A stretch of 64,000 bases of DNA from Campylobacter concisus (GTDB lineage: Bacteria; Campylobacterota; Campylobacteria; Campylobacterales; Campylobacteraceae), in contig NZ_JAAKYZ010000002.1 of NCBI RefSeq assembly GCF_015229955.1, positions 62,001 through 126,000 on the forward strand, in the 5' to 3' direction. The position numbers and the translations under genes were made by a program. This document shows, in pieces, positions 46,585 to 54,611 of this stretch; position 1 is the stretch's first letter, and each line of letters opens with the position of its first letter. Below the pieces are notes generated by a model that saw only the letters and a program-made list of their open reading frames with translations, had not been told where the DNA came from and searched no databases.

Positions 46585-46875
46585 TTATTTTAAAAGACCT
46601 TGTTTTTTCATTTGTTCCATTACTTGAGCAAACATCTCTTTAGCTTGTTTGCAAGTAGCATCTTGTTGCTCTTTTGGTAAAGAAGCTAGTTGGTCCATTG
46701 ATTGTTTCTTTTGATCTTCATACATTTTTACTTGTTGATCTTGTCCAGCTTGTTTGTAAGCTTCAACCATTTTGTCGATGTCTGAGAAGTATGATTTGCA
46801 AGTATCTGTAAGATCTGCAGCGTTTAGGCTTAGTGCAAAGCCAAGAGTAGCTAAAACTAAAAGTGATTTTTTCAT
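46585..46875 (-). CDS. Small exported DUF5339-type protein
   Basis: A 96-residue protein with signal peptide (1-19, ending LNAAD). The mature part is helical, rich in Gln, Lys and Met, with two Cys (in DTCKSYF and ATCKQAKEMF) that should form a disulfide. The layout matches DUF5339, small periplasmic proteins in Campylobacter and Pasteurellaceae of unknown function. Strong AAGGAGA ribosome site. It stands alone. Confidence 0.75.
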   Translation of the reverse strand: MKKSLLVLATLGFALSLNAADLTDTCKSYFSDIDKMVEAYKQAGQDQQVKMYEDQKKQSMDQLASLPKEQQDATCKQAKEMFAQVMEQMKKQGLLK

Positions 46876-46952
46876 CTCTTTCTCCTTATAAAAATTTAAA
46901 ATAATTATAATACTTTCTGCTTATAAGGGAATAAATTTGAAATAAAAAATTC

Positions 46953-46979
46953 ATAGCCAAAGCTAGGCGCCTTGGCTAT
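46953..46979 (-). terminator. Terminator of the rubrerythrin gene
   Basis: ATAGCCAA (46953-46960) and TTGGCTAT (46972-46979). On the minus strand a T-rich tail follows. Confidence 0.75.
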
Positions 46980-46988
46980 TTTGGCTTT

Positions 46989-47633
46989 TTAGCCTAGAAA
47001 TTCGCGTTTAAAATACTCTTTTGGAGCTTTGCAAAGCGGGCAAGCACCTGGAGCTTTTTTGCCTCTGTGAACGTGTCCGCACACCTCGCAAACCCAGATA
47101 TCCTCTTCGTCGCTCTCAAAAAAGCCCTCTTCATCAAGCATCTTTTTAAGCTCCAAATACTCTCTTTCATGCTCAACCTCAACCTTGCCGATCGCGTTAA
47201 ATAGCCTCTCAACATCTCTTAGCTCTTCTTCTTTTGCGATCTTTGCAAAGTCTGGATACATTGTCGTATGCTCATAGTTTTCACCAGCTGCCGCATCAAG
47301 TAAATTTTTATCCATCTTGTCAATTGGATCGTTCATTAGCTCGTGATATTTTTTAAACTCAGCTCTTGCGTGCCATTTTTCATTTTCAGCTGCCTCGTAA
47401 AAGTGTCTAGCTATCGCGTGATAGCCTGCTTCTTTGGCTAAATCGCCGTAAAGCTCATACTTATTTCTAGCTTGTGACTCACCAGCAAATGCCTTCATCA
47501 AATTTACAGCTGTTAAATTTTCAGTGACGCACTTCATCTCTTCGCCGCAACAGGTTAGTGTACCGCCACCAACCTTTTGCACCTCAATCTCGTTGCCGCA
47601 TTTTTCGCATTTGTATGTTTCGTACTGTCTCAT
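46989..47633 (-). CDS. Desulforubrerythrin (three-domain rubrerythrin)
   Basis: Peroxide-reducing non-haem iron protein of 214 residues. The start at 47633 is chosen over 47675 because AGGAGTCAAA precedes it and the desulforedoxin domain then begins at once. Order: N-terminal desulforedoxin-like zinc/iron site (Cys in YKCEKCG and TCCGEE), a four-helix diiron domain with EIA-type Glu and His ligands (SQARNKYELYGDLAKE, AENEKWHARAEF), and a C-terminal rubredoxin domain (WVCEVCGHVH, ACPLCKAPKEYF). The same architecture is known from C. jejuni Rrc. It protects against peroxide. Confidence 0.95.
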   Translation of the reverse strand: MRQYETYKCEKCGNEIEVQKVGGGTLTCCGEEMKCVTENLTAVNLMKAFAGESQARNKYELYGDLAKEAGYHAIARHFYEAAENEKWHARAEFKKYHELMNDPIDKMDKNLLDAAAGENYEHTTMYPDFAKIAKEEELRDVERLFNAIGKVEVEHEREYLELKKMLDEEGFFESDEEDIWVCEVCGHVHRGKKAPGACPLCKAPKEYFKREFLG

Positions 47634-47726
47634 TTTGACTCCTATTTTGATAAATTTTAATTGGATTATAACCAAATAATTAAAATAAGTAAATAATAAT
47701 TTTTATTGATAACGTATATTATTATT

Positions 47727-47951
47727 TTATTTTTTGCATAAAATTTGTGTGAGTTTCGTTACAAATGGCGAAACTAGCAAAAGCACGGGATACGCCACTA
47801 CAAAGGCTTTTACATAAGCAATTAGCCAAATTTTCATAAAGCCATCAACAAAGCCAAGGTTTAGATACGTCAGCACAAACGACATAAAAAATGCCATAAA
47901 TGCTGACATTATAAACGCAAAAACATATCTATAAAATTTCGCTGGTATCAT
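47727..47951 (-). CDS. DUF2798-family membrane protein
   Basis: A 74-residue protein with two membrane helices (about 10-30 and 42-64). The pattern FYRYVFAFIMSAFMAFFMSF and LIAYVKAFVVAYPVLLLVSP fits DUF2798. Function unknown. Its ATG overlaps the stop of the upstream oxidoreductase (ATGA), so the two are translated together. Confidence 0.8.
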   Translation of the reverse strand: MIPAKFYRYVFAFIMSAFMAFFMSFVLTYLNLGFVDGFMKIWLIAYVKAFVVAYPVLLLVSPFVTKLTQILCKK

Positions 47952-48508
47952 GAAATTTTACCTATCAGCTCGCCAAGTCTTTTTGCGTGATCAAGCGCCT
48001 TTTGCCTCATCAAAGCAAGCTTTGCCTCATCGTACCTGCTCTGATATGATAGCCCTCCGCTATAAACATATCCTGTAAACTCCATGCCACACATATTTGC
48101 TAACGCCTTAAGTGACGGCAAAAATTCCTCTATCTCGTAGTGCTGAAGCGCCTCTTTTTTATAAAGCTCCTCAGGCGCACCAGAGGTAAATGAAAGCACC
48201 AGCTTTTTGCCCCGTAGCTTATCTCCGCTGCTGCCATGAGAGAAGCCATGAACTAGCACATCTTCGAGCCACTTTTGTAAAAGCGATGGCACGCCGTACC
48301 AGAAAAATGGATAAACAAGCACGATCACATCAGCCTTTACTAGCTTTTCTTGCTCGGCTTTTACGTCTATCACGTAGTTTTTATAAAGCTCGCTTAGTAT
48401 GTCAAATTTAGCCTCCGGCACCTGCTTTTTTAGCTCGCTCAATATAATCTTATTTGCAAAGGAATTTTCAAGGTCAGTGTGACCTGATACAACTAAAATT
48501 TCACTCAT
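47948..48508 (-). CDS. NAD(P)H oxidoreductase, flavodoxin-like fold (KefF/MdaB type)
   Basis: A 186-residue flavin reductase. Opening EILVVSGHTDLENSFANKII binds the FMN phosphate, and VYPFFWYGVPSLLQKWLEDVLVHGFSHG is the conserved flavin/quinone block. It belongs to the same superfamily as the protein at 35007 but is not a close duplicate. It lies at the end of a minus-strand cluster of redox and hydrolase genes and is coupled to the DUF2798 gene. Confidence 0.9.
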   Translation of the reverse strand: MSEILVVSGHTDLENSFANKIILSELKKQVPEAKFDILSELYKNYVIDVKAEQEKLVKADVIVLVYPFFWYGVPSLLQKWLEDVLVHGFSHGSSGDKLRGKKLVLSFTSGAPEELYKKEALQHYEIEEFLPSLKALANMCGMEFTGYVYSGGLSYQSRYDEAKLALMRQKALDHAKRLGELIGKIS

Positions 48509-48537
48509 TTTTGCCCCTTAAATTTACTTTCTTAAAT

Positions 48538-48802
48538 TTACTTGCAAACAAAGCTACTAGCCTTGCTCGTGTCGCCACCCACGTATGTAGCCACCTTTGG
48601 ATACGCACACACCAAAAATTCCTTGCCAGCATAGGTCTTGCTCTTAGCTAGCATGCTCTTTATCCTTTTCGTTCCACAGCGCATCTATCATCTCGTTGTT
48701 TAAAATTTTCGCGTCTTTTAAACTCTCACATCCTGCCTTATCAAGGGCAAAAGCCGTGCTGCTAACAAGTGCTAGTGCACAAAAAAGTGAAATTTTCTTC
48801 AT
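48538..48802 (-). pseudogene. Frameshifted small exported protein gene
   Basis: The first part (48644-48802, 52 codons) starts with a clear signal peptide, KKISLFCALALVSSTAFA, then LDKAGCESLKDAKILNNEMI and stops. A second frame (48538-48654) continues with KSKTYAGKEFLVCAYPKVAT and ends in SSFVCK. A one-base change near 48650 would join them into about 88 codons with three Cys. I do not recognise the family. It may be a real frameshift or two overlapping mini-genes; the signal peptide on the first only favours the frameshift. Confidence 0.6.
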
Positions 48803-48810
48803 AACATCTC

Positions 48811-49490
48811 CTAAAATTTTATCTTGCTAAATGAGGTCTCGTTCTTAAGACCAAAGCCATCAAATTCGTCTATTAGCCCTGCTCGCTCTTTGGCGTAAGC
48901 CTTGTAGTTTTCGCTGTGGCGGTAGCTCTCAAAGCTAGCTTCGTCTTTGTAAATTTCAACCAGCACCCACTTATTAGGTGCCTCTTTTTGACTAAAGGCA
49001 AACTGTGCGTAAGCGCCCTCATCTACGCTTTTTTGCATATATTTTTTGATGATCTTTTCAAATTTCGCATCGCTTTTTGCCAAAAGGCTTAAATTTGTGA
49101 TGTGAAAGTAGGCATCTTTTAGCCTATCTGGCGTTAAATTTTTAGAAAACGCAGCCCTTTTTTCAAGCCGATAGCTTTTTTGCTAGCCAAAATTTCAGCG
49201 CTTGAGCTTGCAAATTTCTTAAAATGCGCCGAGCTTATATGCTTTTTATAAACCGCCTCGTCCTCGTAAAACTCAAGCACATAAAACAGCTCTGGCTTAC
49301 TCTTTGCGCTTGCAAAAAAGATCGCCTGTGTGCCTGGCTCACTCTTTGAGCTTAGTATTTTTTCCCTGCCAAGCTGCTTTAGTAAAGTCTTGTTATTTGG
49401 CGTTGAAAGCAACTCATGTAAGCTCACTTTTGCCTCCGCCCCAAAGGCAAAAGTTGTCAAAACCGCTAGTAAAAATAGCTTTTTAAACAT
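48811..49490 (-). pseudogene. Two-domain ABM (antibiotic biosynthesis monooxygenase) protein, split by a frameshift
   Basis: First part 49134-49490 (118 codons): signal peptide ending FGAEA and an ABM-like ferredoxin-fold domain with QAIFFASAKSKPELFYVLEF, EDEAVYKKHISSAHFKKF. It stops at 49134-49136. From there another frame is open without any start codon, reading LTPDRLKDAYFHITNLSLLA and then a second ABM domain (YAQFAFSQKEAPNKWVLVEI, SFESYRHSENYKAYA) to 48811. Adding one A to the A-run just before the stop would fuse them into one exported protein of about 225 residues. Both halves end alike (GLKKGLRFLKI, GLKNETSFSKIKF), so the domains are internal duplicates. ABM domains act on quinones or haem. 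Confidence 0.65.
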
Positions 49491-49506
49491 AAAATTTCCT
49501 ATAAAT

Positions 49507-50958
49507 TTATTTCTGCTCCACTCTTTTTACCCAAGCAAAAAGCTCGTCTAGGTCGTAGTCGCCACCATGTCCTTGTCCCCAGACCGCTTCGAAATCAACC
49601 TCTTTGCCAGCATTTTTAAGCGAGAGTGCGAGCATAGCAGGCACCACAAGCGCTAAGTCGGTATCATTTGTGCCCTGCCTTATGCGGTAAAATTTCGCTG
49701 CATTTTTGTTTTTAGTGTAGTTCATCGCGTTCATCATCTTTATGACGCTAGCCTGCGCCATCTCGCCCTTGCTTCGCTCTTTTGCAAATTTAGTAAAGTG
49801 CTTTGCGGGCGTTTTGCTATCACCGAAGAGATCATTTTCGGGATTTTCTAGTCCAAATCCGTCAAAGGCAACCACCGCTTTGGCACGCTTTAGCGAGGCG
49901 ATGAAGTCTTCAAGCTTAAATGTATATCCAAGCGAGCAGCCCTGCGTGTCAAGAGTTATAAATTTAGGCGTGAGCATGTTTTTGTCGCTACTTTTTGTAG
50001 CGGTAAATGCCTTTGAGATGAGGGCGTTTATATACTCTTTGAAGCTGCCCTCGCCCTTTTCATCAAGGCTTAATGCGTGGCCTTTGGCGTCTTTTAAATT
50101 TAGCGAGTTTAGATAGGCTGGGAATTTACTCTTTAGCTCGCGTGAGAGCTCTTTTTGCGTGGCATTTAGCTCGCCTGTGATAGTCTTTGGCTTTTTGCTT
50201 CTATCGTTAAAAGTGCTCGCATCAAGACTTGAAAAGTCTATTCTTTCAAATTTATCCAAATCCCCAAACATCCACTCATACGCCTCGTCCTCATGCTCTA
50301 AATTTGTCATAGGGCAGTAGGCTGAGACGGCATAAATTTGATCGTCCGCCTTTGCAGCGCCTAGCTCTTTAAGATATGGCTCATACTCTTTTGCATTTGC
50401 GCTTGTGCCAAGAAGTGCTGACATCGCGCCGCCTGCGCTCGTACCGTTTGAGATGATCTTATTTGCGTCGCCTGGCATAAATTTGTCGTTAAATTTAAGA
50501 TATCTAACAGCCGCTTTTAGATCGACTATCGCTGCTGGGGCTTTGCCGATAAATTTCTCGCCATTTTTTAGCGTCCTGCCTCTAGCGCCAACGCTTGCCA
50601 CGACATAGCCTCTAAGAAGCACTTCAAGAGTGGCATTTGGCTTTTCGTTTTTGATTTCTGGCTTTGGTGGCATTGCGCTCATATAGCCGCCGATCGCGTT
50701 TGGCATGAAAATAGCGCTCTTTTGATCGCTAAATTTCTCCTCTGGCACGTAAAAATTTAAGACCTCATAGTCGCTAACTGGCTTTGCCACATAGACTATG
50801 CCTTCATATGCTCTAAATTTAAGCGTCCTCTCGCCAACTTGCACGCTTTTTAGCTCAAACTTGCTCTCGTCAAATTTAAGTTCATTTCCAAAGCAAGCAC
50901 CTACTAAACAAACCCCTAAAATAGCAACTCTAACGCCTTTCATGATCTGCCTTTTCAT
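49507..50958 (-). CDS. Tannase-like exported esterase (subtype B)
   Basis: An alpha/beta hydrolase of 483 residues. The N-terminus is a signal peptide, possibly lipoprotein (VGAC). The nucleophile motif NGTSAGGAMSALLG (Gly-x-Ser-x-Gly) lies near residue 170 and the His motif VWGQGHGGDYDLDELFAW near the C-terminus. The arrangement resembles bacterial tannases and related aryl esterases. It may cleave gallate or other aromatic esters in the periplasm. The start at 50958 follows TAGGAC; Met6 is an alternative. It lies with ABM and dehydrogenase genes in one strand-wise cluster. Confidence 0.82.
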   Translation of the reverse strand: MKRQIMKGVRVAILGVCLVGACFGNELKFDESKFELKSVQVGERTLKFRAYEGIVYVAKPVSDYEVLNFYVPEEKFSDQKSAIFMPNAIGGYMSAMPPKPEIKNEKPNATLEVLLRGYVVASVGARGRTLKNGEKFIGKAPAAIVDLKAAVRYLKFNDKFMPGDANKIISNGTSAGGAMSALLGTSANAKEYEPYLKELGAAKADDQIYAVSAYCPMTNLEHEDEAYEWMFGDLDKFERIDFSSLDASTFNDRSKKPKTITGELNATQKELSRELKSKFPAYLNSLNLKDAKGHALSLDEKGEGSFKEYINALISKAFTATKSSDKNMLTPKFITLDTQGCSLGYTFKLEDFIASLKRAKAVVAFDGFGLENPENDLFGDSKTPAKHFTKFAKERSKGEMAQASVIKMMNAMNYTKNKNAAKFYRIRQGTNDTDLALVVPAMLALSLKNAGKEVDFEAVWGQGHGGDYDLDELFAWVKRVEQK

Positions 50959-51014
50959 TTTGTCCTACTTTTTTGCTTTACTAGCCTTGGCGTAGGCTAC
51001 CAGGGCTTTAGCGC

Positions 51015-51785
51015 CTAGTTATCTTTTGGCTCGTATTTGACCGCATAGTCAAATTTTGGCTTACTTAGGCTAAACTCAAAGCTATCTCTATCGACCGAGC
51101 CAACGCAGTAATGGCTATCATAAAGGCGAAGCAAAAACTCCGCCATCTGCTCGCTCGTGTGGTACTTTTTAAACGCCTTGTCGTAGTCGTAGTTCTCTTT
51201 GCTAGTTGCCACCATGCCAAATTCTGTTTTTGTGGCAGCTGGAGCTAATACTTTTGCTTGCATCTTTGCCTGCTTGTCCTGTGCTAGCTCGTGGTAAAGT
51301 CCCTCACTAAAGGCACTTACGAAAAATTTGCTAGCGCAGTATGTGACGGCGTTTGGTACGATCTTGTAGCCGCCTATCGAGGATATGTTGATAAGCTGTG
51401 TCTCTTTGTCTTTATACTTTTTCGTAAATAGCGTTGAGAGCGTGACAAGTGAGATGATGTTTAAATTTATCATCTGCGTGATTTTTTCTAAATTTTGCTC
51501 GCCGACCTTATTATAGTCGCCAAAGCCAGCGTTGTTTATAAGCGCTTTTAGCTCATATTTTTCTAATTTTTGCCAAAGAGAAAGAGCATTTTCTTGTTTT
51601 GAAAGGTCGCAAAGCTCTATCACCACATCGACATTTGCAAATTTAGCTATCTCGCTTTTTAGCTCCTTTAAAAGCTCGCCACGCCTTGCAATAAGGATCA
51701 AATTTTTCCCACGCCTCGCAAATGCCTTTGCCACGGCCGCTCCTATGCCTGAACTTGCTCCAGTTATGGCGATGTATCTTTTCAC
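51015..51785 (-). CDS. Short-chain dehydrogenase/reductase
   Basis: A classical NAD(P)-dependent SDR of 256 residues. Cofactor motif TGASSGIGAAVAKAFARRG at the start, NNAG at residues 88-91 (INNAGFGDYNKV), catalytic Ser in INISSIGGY and Tyr-x-x-x-Lys in VTYCASKFF. An aromatic or keto substrate is plausible, but cannot be read from sequence. Its start overlaps the preceding gene by four bases. Confidence 0.93.
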   Translation of the reverse strand: MKRYIAITGASSGIGAAVAKAFARRGKNLILIARRGELLKELKSEIAKFANVDVVIELCDLSKQENALSLWQKLEKYELKALINNAGFGDYNKVGEQNLEKITQMINLNIISLVTLSTLFTKKYKDKETQLINISSIGGYKIVPNAVTYCASKFFVSAFSEGLYHELAQDKQAKMQAKVLAPAATKTEFGMVATSKENYDYDKAFKKYHTSEQMAEFLLRLYDSHYCVGSVDRDSFEFSLSKPKFDYAVKYEPKDN

Positions 51786-52423
51786 TTCGCATACTCCACC
51801 GGGCTATAAATTTTCACACCTTCGCCGTGGTCATCTTGCGCTACTTGCACGATCACTTTAGCGATATCAGCTGCTCTCATCGGACGATACTCGTCAAAAA
51901 AGCCTTTTGGGATAAATTTAAACGCCTTTATCGCTAGATACTCGCCAAGCCTAAAGTCCTTTCTCTCAGCCTCAATAAGCGGCAGCCTAACGACGTGAAA
52001 TGAGCTATATCCAAGCTCTTTTATCTTTGCTTCTGCTTGGCCTTTTGCCTTTAGGTAAAACGAGCCTGACTTTCTACTAGCACCTGCAGCCGAGAGCAAA
52101 ACAAAGCGTTTTGCGCCGCACTCCAAGCCAAATTTCGCGAAATTTAGCGGATAGGTCACATCGACTTTATAAAACTGCTCTTTGTGCTTTGCCGCTTTCA
52201 TCGTCGTGCCAAGCGCGCAAAATACGTCATCAGCGATAAATGGCACCTCATCTTTAAAATCATCAAAATTTACTATCTTTACTTCAAGCTTTTCATGAGT
52301 AAAATTTAGTTCGTGCCTAGCAAGGGCGATAACCTTACTGTAATGCTCGCTCTGGCATAAATTTTTTAAAATCTCACTTCCCAAAGCACCGCTAGCTCCA
52401 GCTATAAGAGCGATCTTTTTCAT
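51782..52423 (-). CDS. NAD(P)-binding atypical SDR (HTATIP2/YbjT-like)
   Basis: A 213-residue Rossmann protein with IAGASGALGSEILKNLCQS at the N-terminus and the block RFVLLSAAGASRKSGSFYLKAKGQAEAKIKELG. It resembles the HTATIP2/TIP30 oxidoreductases, atypical SDRs that often lack a full catalytic set. A role in quinone or aldehyde reduction is possible. It is translationally coupled to the SDR gene downstream (ATGA) and lies 29 bases after the alcohol dehydrogenase gene. Confidence 0.88.
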   Translation of the reverse strand: MKKIALIAGASGALGSEILKNLCQSEHYSKVIALARHELNFTHEKLEVKIVNFDDFKDEVPFIADDVFCALGTTMKAAKHKEQFYKVDVTYPLNFAKFGLECGAKRFVLLSAAGASRKSGSFYLKAKGQAEAKIKELGYSSFHVVRLPLIEAERKDFRLGEYLAIKAFKFIPKGFFDEYRPMRAADIAKVIVQVAQDDHGEGVKIYSPVEYAK

Positions 52424-52452
52424 ATCTTTCCTTTATAAAATTTAGATAAATT

Positions 52453-53598
52453 CTATCTCGCTAAGGCAAAAATTTCACTTATAGCTTCTTTTGTATAAAT
52501 TTGCTCCAAGCCCCTGCCCTTGGCGTAGTCATAAACTAGCGTCATGATCTCGTCTAAATTTGTCTCATCAACGCCGATTTCAATAAGGCTTGTTGGCGTG
52601 CCGATCTTGCTAAACCACTCTTTTAATTTCTCTATGCCTGCGTCTGCGTCATCCACGCCAAAAATTTCTTTGCCAAAGCGCTTAAATGCCTTTAAATTTC
52701 TACTCTTATACCACTTCATCCAAGCTGGCATCACGACACTTAGCCCAGCCCCATGCGCGCAATCAACCACCGCACCTATGGCGTGCTCGATCATGTGATT
52801 TGGATATGAGTAGCCAGCTGTGCCAACGTAAGTTAAGCCATTTAACGCTATCGTAGCAGCCCAGGCAAACTCGCCTCTAGCGTCATAGTTTTCTGGCTCT
52901 TTTAGTAAAATTTCAGTCGTTTTCATAACGGTTTTTATGTTTGCTTCGATGTATAAATTTATGATCTCAGGCTGAACGCTCGCCGTAAAGTAGCCCTCGA
53001 TGCTGTGAGCGATGATGTCAGAGGCTGAATAGACCAAATACTCCTTGCTCACGCTTGCTTGAAGCACTGGGTTTATCACTGAAACTTTTGGGTAAAGACA
53101 TGCTCCGTGCATAGCAAATTTCTGTTTTGTGGCTTCGTTTGTGACGACTGAGCCGCCGTTCATCTCTGAGCCAGTTGCTGCAAGCGTTATGATGTCAAAG
53201 ATCATAAGCGCTTCGCTTGGATCTTTGCCGGTAAAAAAGTCCCAAACATCGCCGTTATATTTTACTCCTGCAGCCACTGCCTTTGCCGTGTCAAGCACCG
53301 AGCCACCGCCTATTGCTAGCACGCTATCGACACCTTGCTTTTTAGCTAAATTTATAGCCTCATTTACCTTGCTTAGCACTGGGTTTGACTTCACGCCACC
53401 TATCTTGCAAAACTCGATACCATTTGCACTTAGGCTCTTTGCTGCCACATCAAAAAGGCCATTTTTTATGACCCTATCGCTGCCATAGATGATAAGCGTC
53501 TTTTTAACGCCAAATTCTTTCATGTATCTGCCGATATTTTGCTCTTTGTCTTTGCCAAATTCTATTTTTGTAGGGTTTAAAAAGCTAAAATTTTGCAT
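52453..53598 (-). CDS. Iron-containing alcohol dehydrogenase (BDH/YqhD type)
   Basis: A type III NAD(P)-dependent alcohol dehydrogenase, 381 residues. The cofactor motif AIGGGSVLDTAKA and the metal-binding set are present: Asp and His in SDIIAHSIEGYF, His in YPNHMIEHAIGA and in DCAHGAGLSVVMPAW. It resembles YqhD/butanol dehydrogenases, which reduce toxic aldehydes with NADPH. First gene of the minus-strand cluster. Confidence 0.95.
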   Translation of the reverse strand: MQNFSFLNPTKIEFGKDKEQNIGRYMKEFGVKKTLIIYGSDRVIKNGLFDVAAKSLSANGIEFCKIGGVKSNPVLSKVNEAINLAKKQGVDSVLAIGGGSVLDTAKAVAAGVKYNGDVWDFFTGKDPSEALMIFDIITLAATGSEMNGGSVVTNEATKQKFAMHGACLYPKVSVINPVLQASVSKEYLVYSASDIIAHSIEGYFTASVQPEIINLYIEANIKTVMKTTEILLKEPENYDARGEFAWAATIALNGLTYVGTAGYSYPNHMIEHAIGAVVDCAHGAGLSVVMPAWMKWYKSRNLKAFKRFGKEIFGVDDADAGIEKLKEWFSKIGTPTSLIEIGVDETNLDEIMTLVYDYAKGRGLEQIYTKEAISEIFALAR

Positions 53599-53672
53599 AG
53601 TTTCTCCTTATTAGTTTTAATGATTATAGTTTTGCAAAGCAAAAATTTTTGTTAAAAATAATGAGTAGAAAT

Positions 53673-54347
53673 TTAAAAATTTCTTAGTTTGATAGGAAGT
53701 TTTGAGATGATTTTTTTCGGATCAAAGCTACTTTTAGCATCAACTAAATTTCCAAAATTTTCACCTGTGCTAAGGAATTTTTGCAAATAATAATTGCCTC
53801 TATATCCAAGGTCATAAAGAATTTCAGACATCAAAGAAATATCTGTTTCATCTAAAAAATCTGCATGCACGGTTGTTCTTACTTCAAAATCGAAATTTAT
53901 CTCAAGTAGATATTTTAGTGTGCTAATAAATTTTTCATATAAATTTGAGCCACTTATGCCCGTAAATTTCTCTTTTGGCGCTTTAAAATCAAGTGCGATA
54001 TAGTCAATCAGTCCCTCGCCTATCGCCTCTTTTAAAATCTCAATATGAGAGCCATTTGTATCGACCTTTAGGCAAAAATTTCTTGACTTAACCTCTCTTG
54101 CGAGTTTTAAAAACAAAGGATTTGCCGTGCATTCGCCACCACTAAAAACGATGCCATTTAGCTTGCCTATGCGGCGGTCTAAGAAGTTACAAACCTCATC
54201 CATTTCTATATTGCCATTTGAATTTACAACTTCTATATTGTAGCAATACACGCATCGCATATTACAGCCTGCAAACCAAACTACCGCAGCCACTTTATCT
54301 GGATAATCAAGCGTAGTAAACGGCGTTATACTAAAGACTTTATGCAA
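53673..54347 (-). CDS. nrdG: Anaerobic ribonucleotide reductase activase NrdG (radical SAM)
   Basis: Installs the glycyl radical on the class III reductase. It has 224 residues. The radical SAM triad is CNMRCVYC (Cys-x3-Cys-x2-Cys), preceded by TTLDYPDKVAAVVWFAG; GIVFSGGECTANP is the GGE motif that binds S-adenosylmethionine. It is like the longer NrdG2 form with YYLQKFLSTGEN at the C-terminus. A hairpin separates it from the reductase genes. Confidence 0.93.
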   Translation of the reverse strand: MHKVFSITPFTTLDYPDKVAAVVWFAGCNMRCVYCYNIEVVNSNGNIEMDEVCNFLDRRIGKLNGIVFSGGECTANPLFLKLAREVKSRNFCLKVDTNGSHIEILKEAIGEGLIDYIALDFKAPKEKFTGISGSNLYEKFISTLKYLLEINFDFEVRTTVHADFLDETDISLMSEILYDLGYRGNYYLQKFLSTGENFGNLVDAKSSFDPKKIISKLPIKLRNF

Positions 54348-54369
54348 TTTTACGGACCTTTTGAGATTT

Positions 54370-54395
54370 AAAAGGCACAGAAGATTGTGCCTTTT
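54370..54395. terminator. Hairpin between the glycyl-radical mini-gene and nrdG
   Basis: AAAAGGCACA (54370-54379) and TGTGCCTTTT (54386-54395), T-rich on both strands. It may limit transcription from nrdD into nrdG. Confidence 0.75.
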
Positions 54396-54431
54396 TTATT
54401 TGAGTTTTTTATATTTTATTGGCTGCGGTAA

Positions 54432-54602
54432 TTATCTTTTGCAGCAACTTGCGTATTCATCAAATTTAATACGCTCTTTGTGCTCACCTTTTTTACCAAG
54501 GTTAAAGCTCTCAACTGGGCGATGATAACCCATAACACGAGTATAGACTACGCATTTTGTGCGTTTATCTTGTACTTTTTCTAAAATTTCTTTTTCTGTC
54601 AT
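54432..54602 (-). CDS. Separate glycyl-radical domain of class III ribonucleotide reductase
   Basis: A 56-residue ORF (MTEKEILEKVQDKRTK then CVVYTRVMGYHRPVESFNLG). The motif Arg-Val-x-Gly-Tyr-x-Arg-Pro-Val, followed by Asn-x-Gly-Lys, is the glycyl-radical loop that normally ends NrdD; Gly25 is the predicted radical site. It has its own GGAGAGGAA ribosome site and ATG. It lies nine bases after the nrdD stop and in the same frame. The 700-residue NrdD before it ends soon after its zinc motif and lacks this loop. So the two chains probably assemble into one enzyme. Confidence 0.88.
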   Translation of the reverse strand: MTEKEILEKVQDKRTKCVVYTRVMGYHRPVESFNLGKKGEHKERIKFDEYASCCKR

Positions 54603-54611
54603 TTCCTCTCC

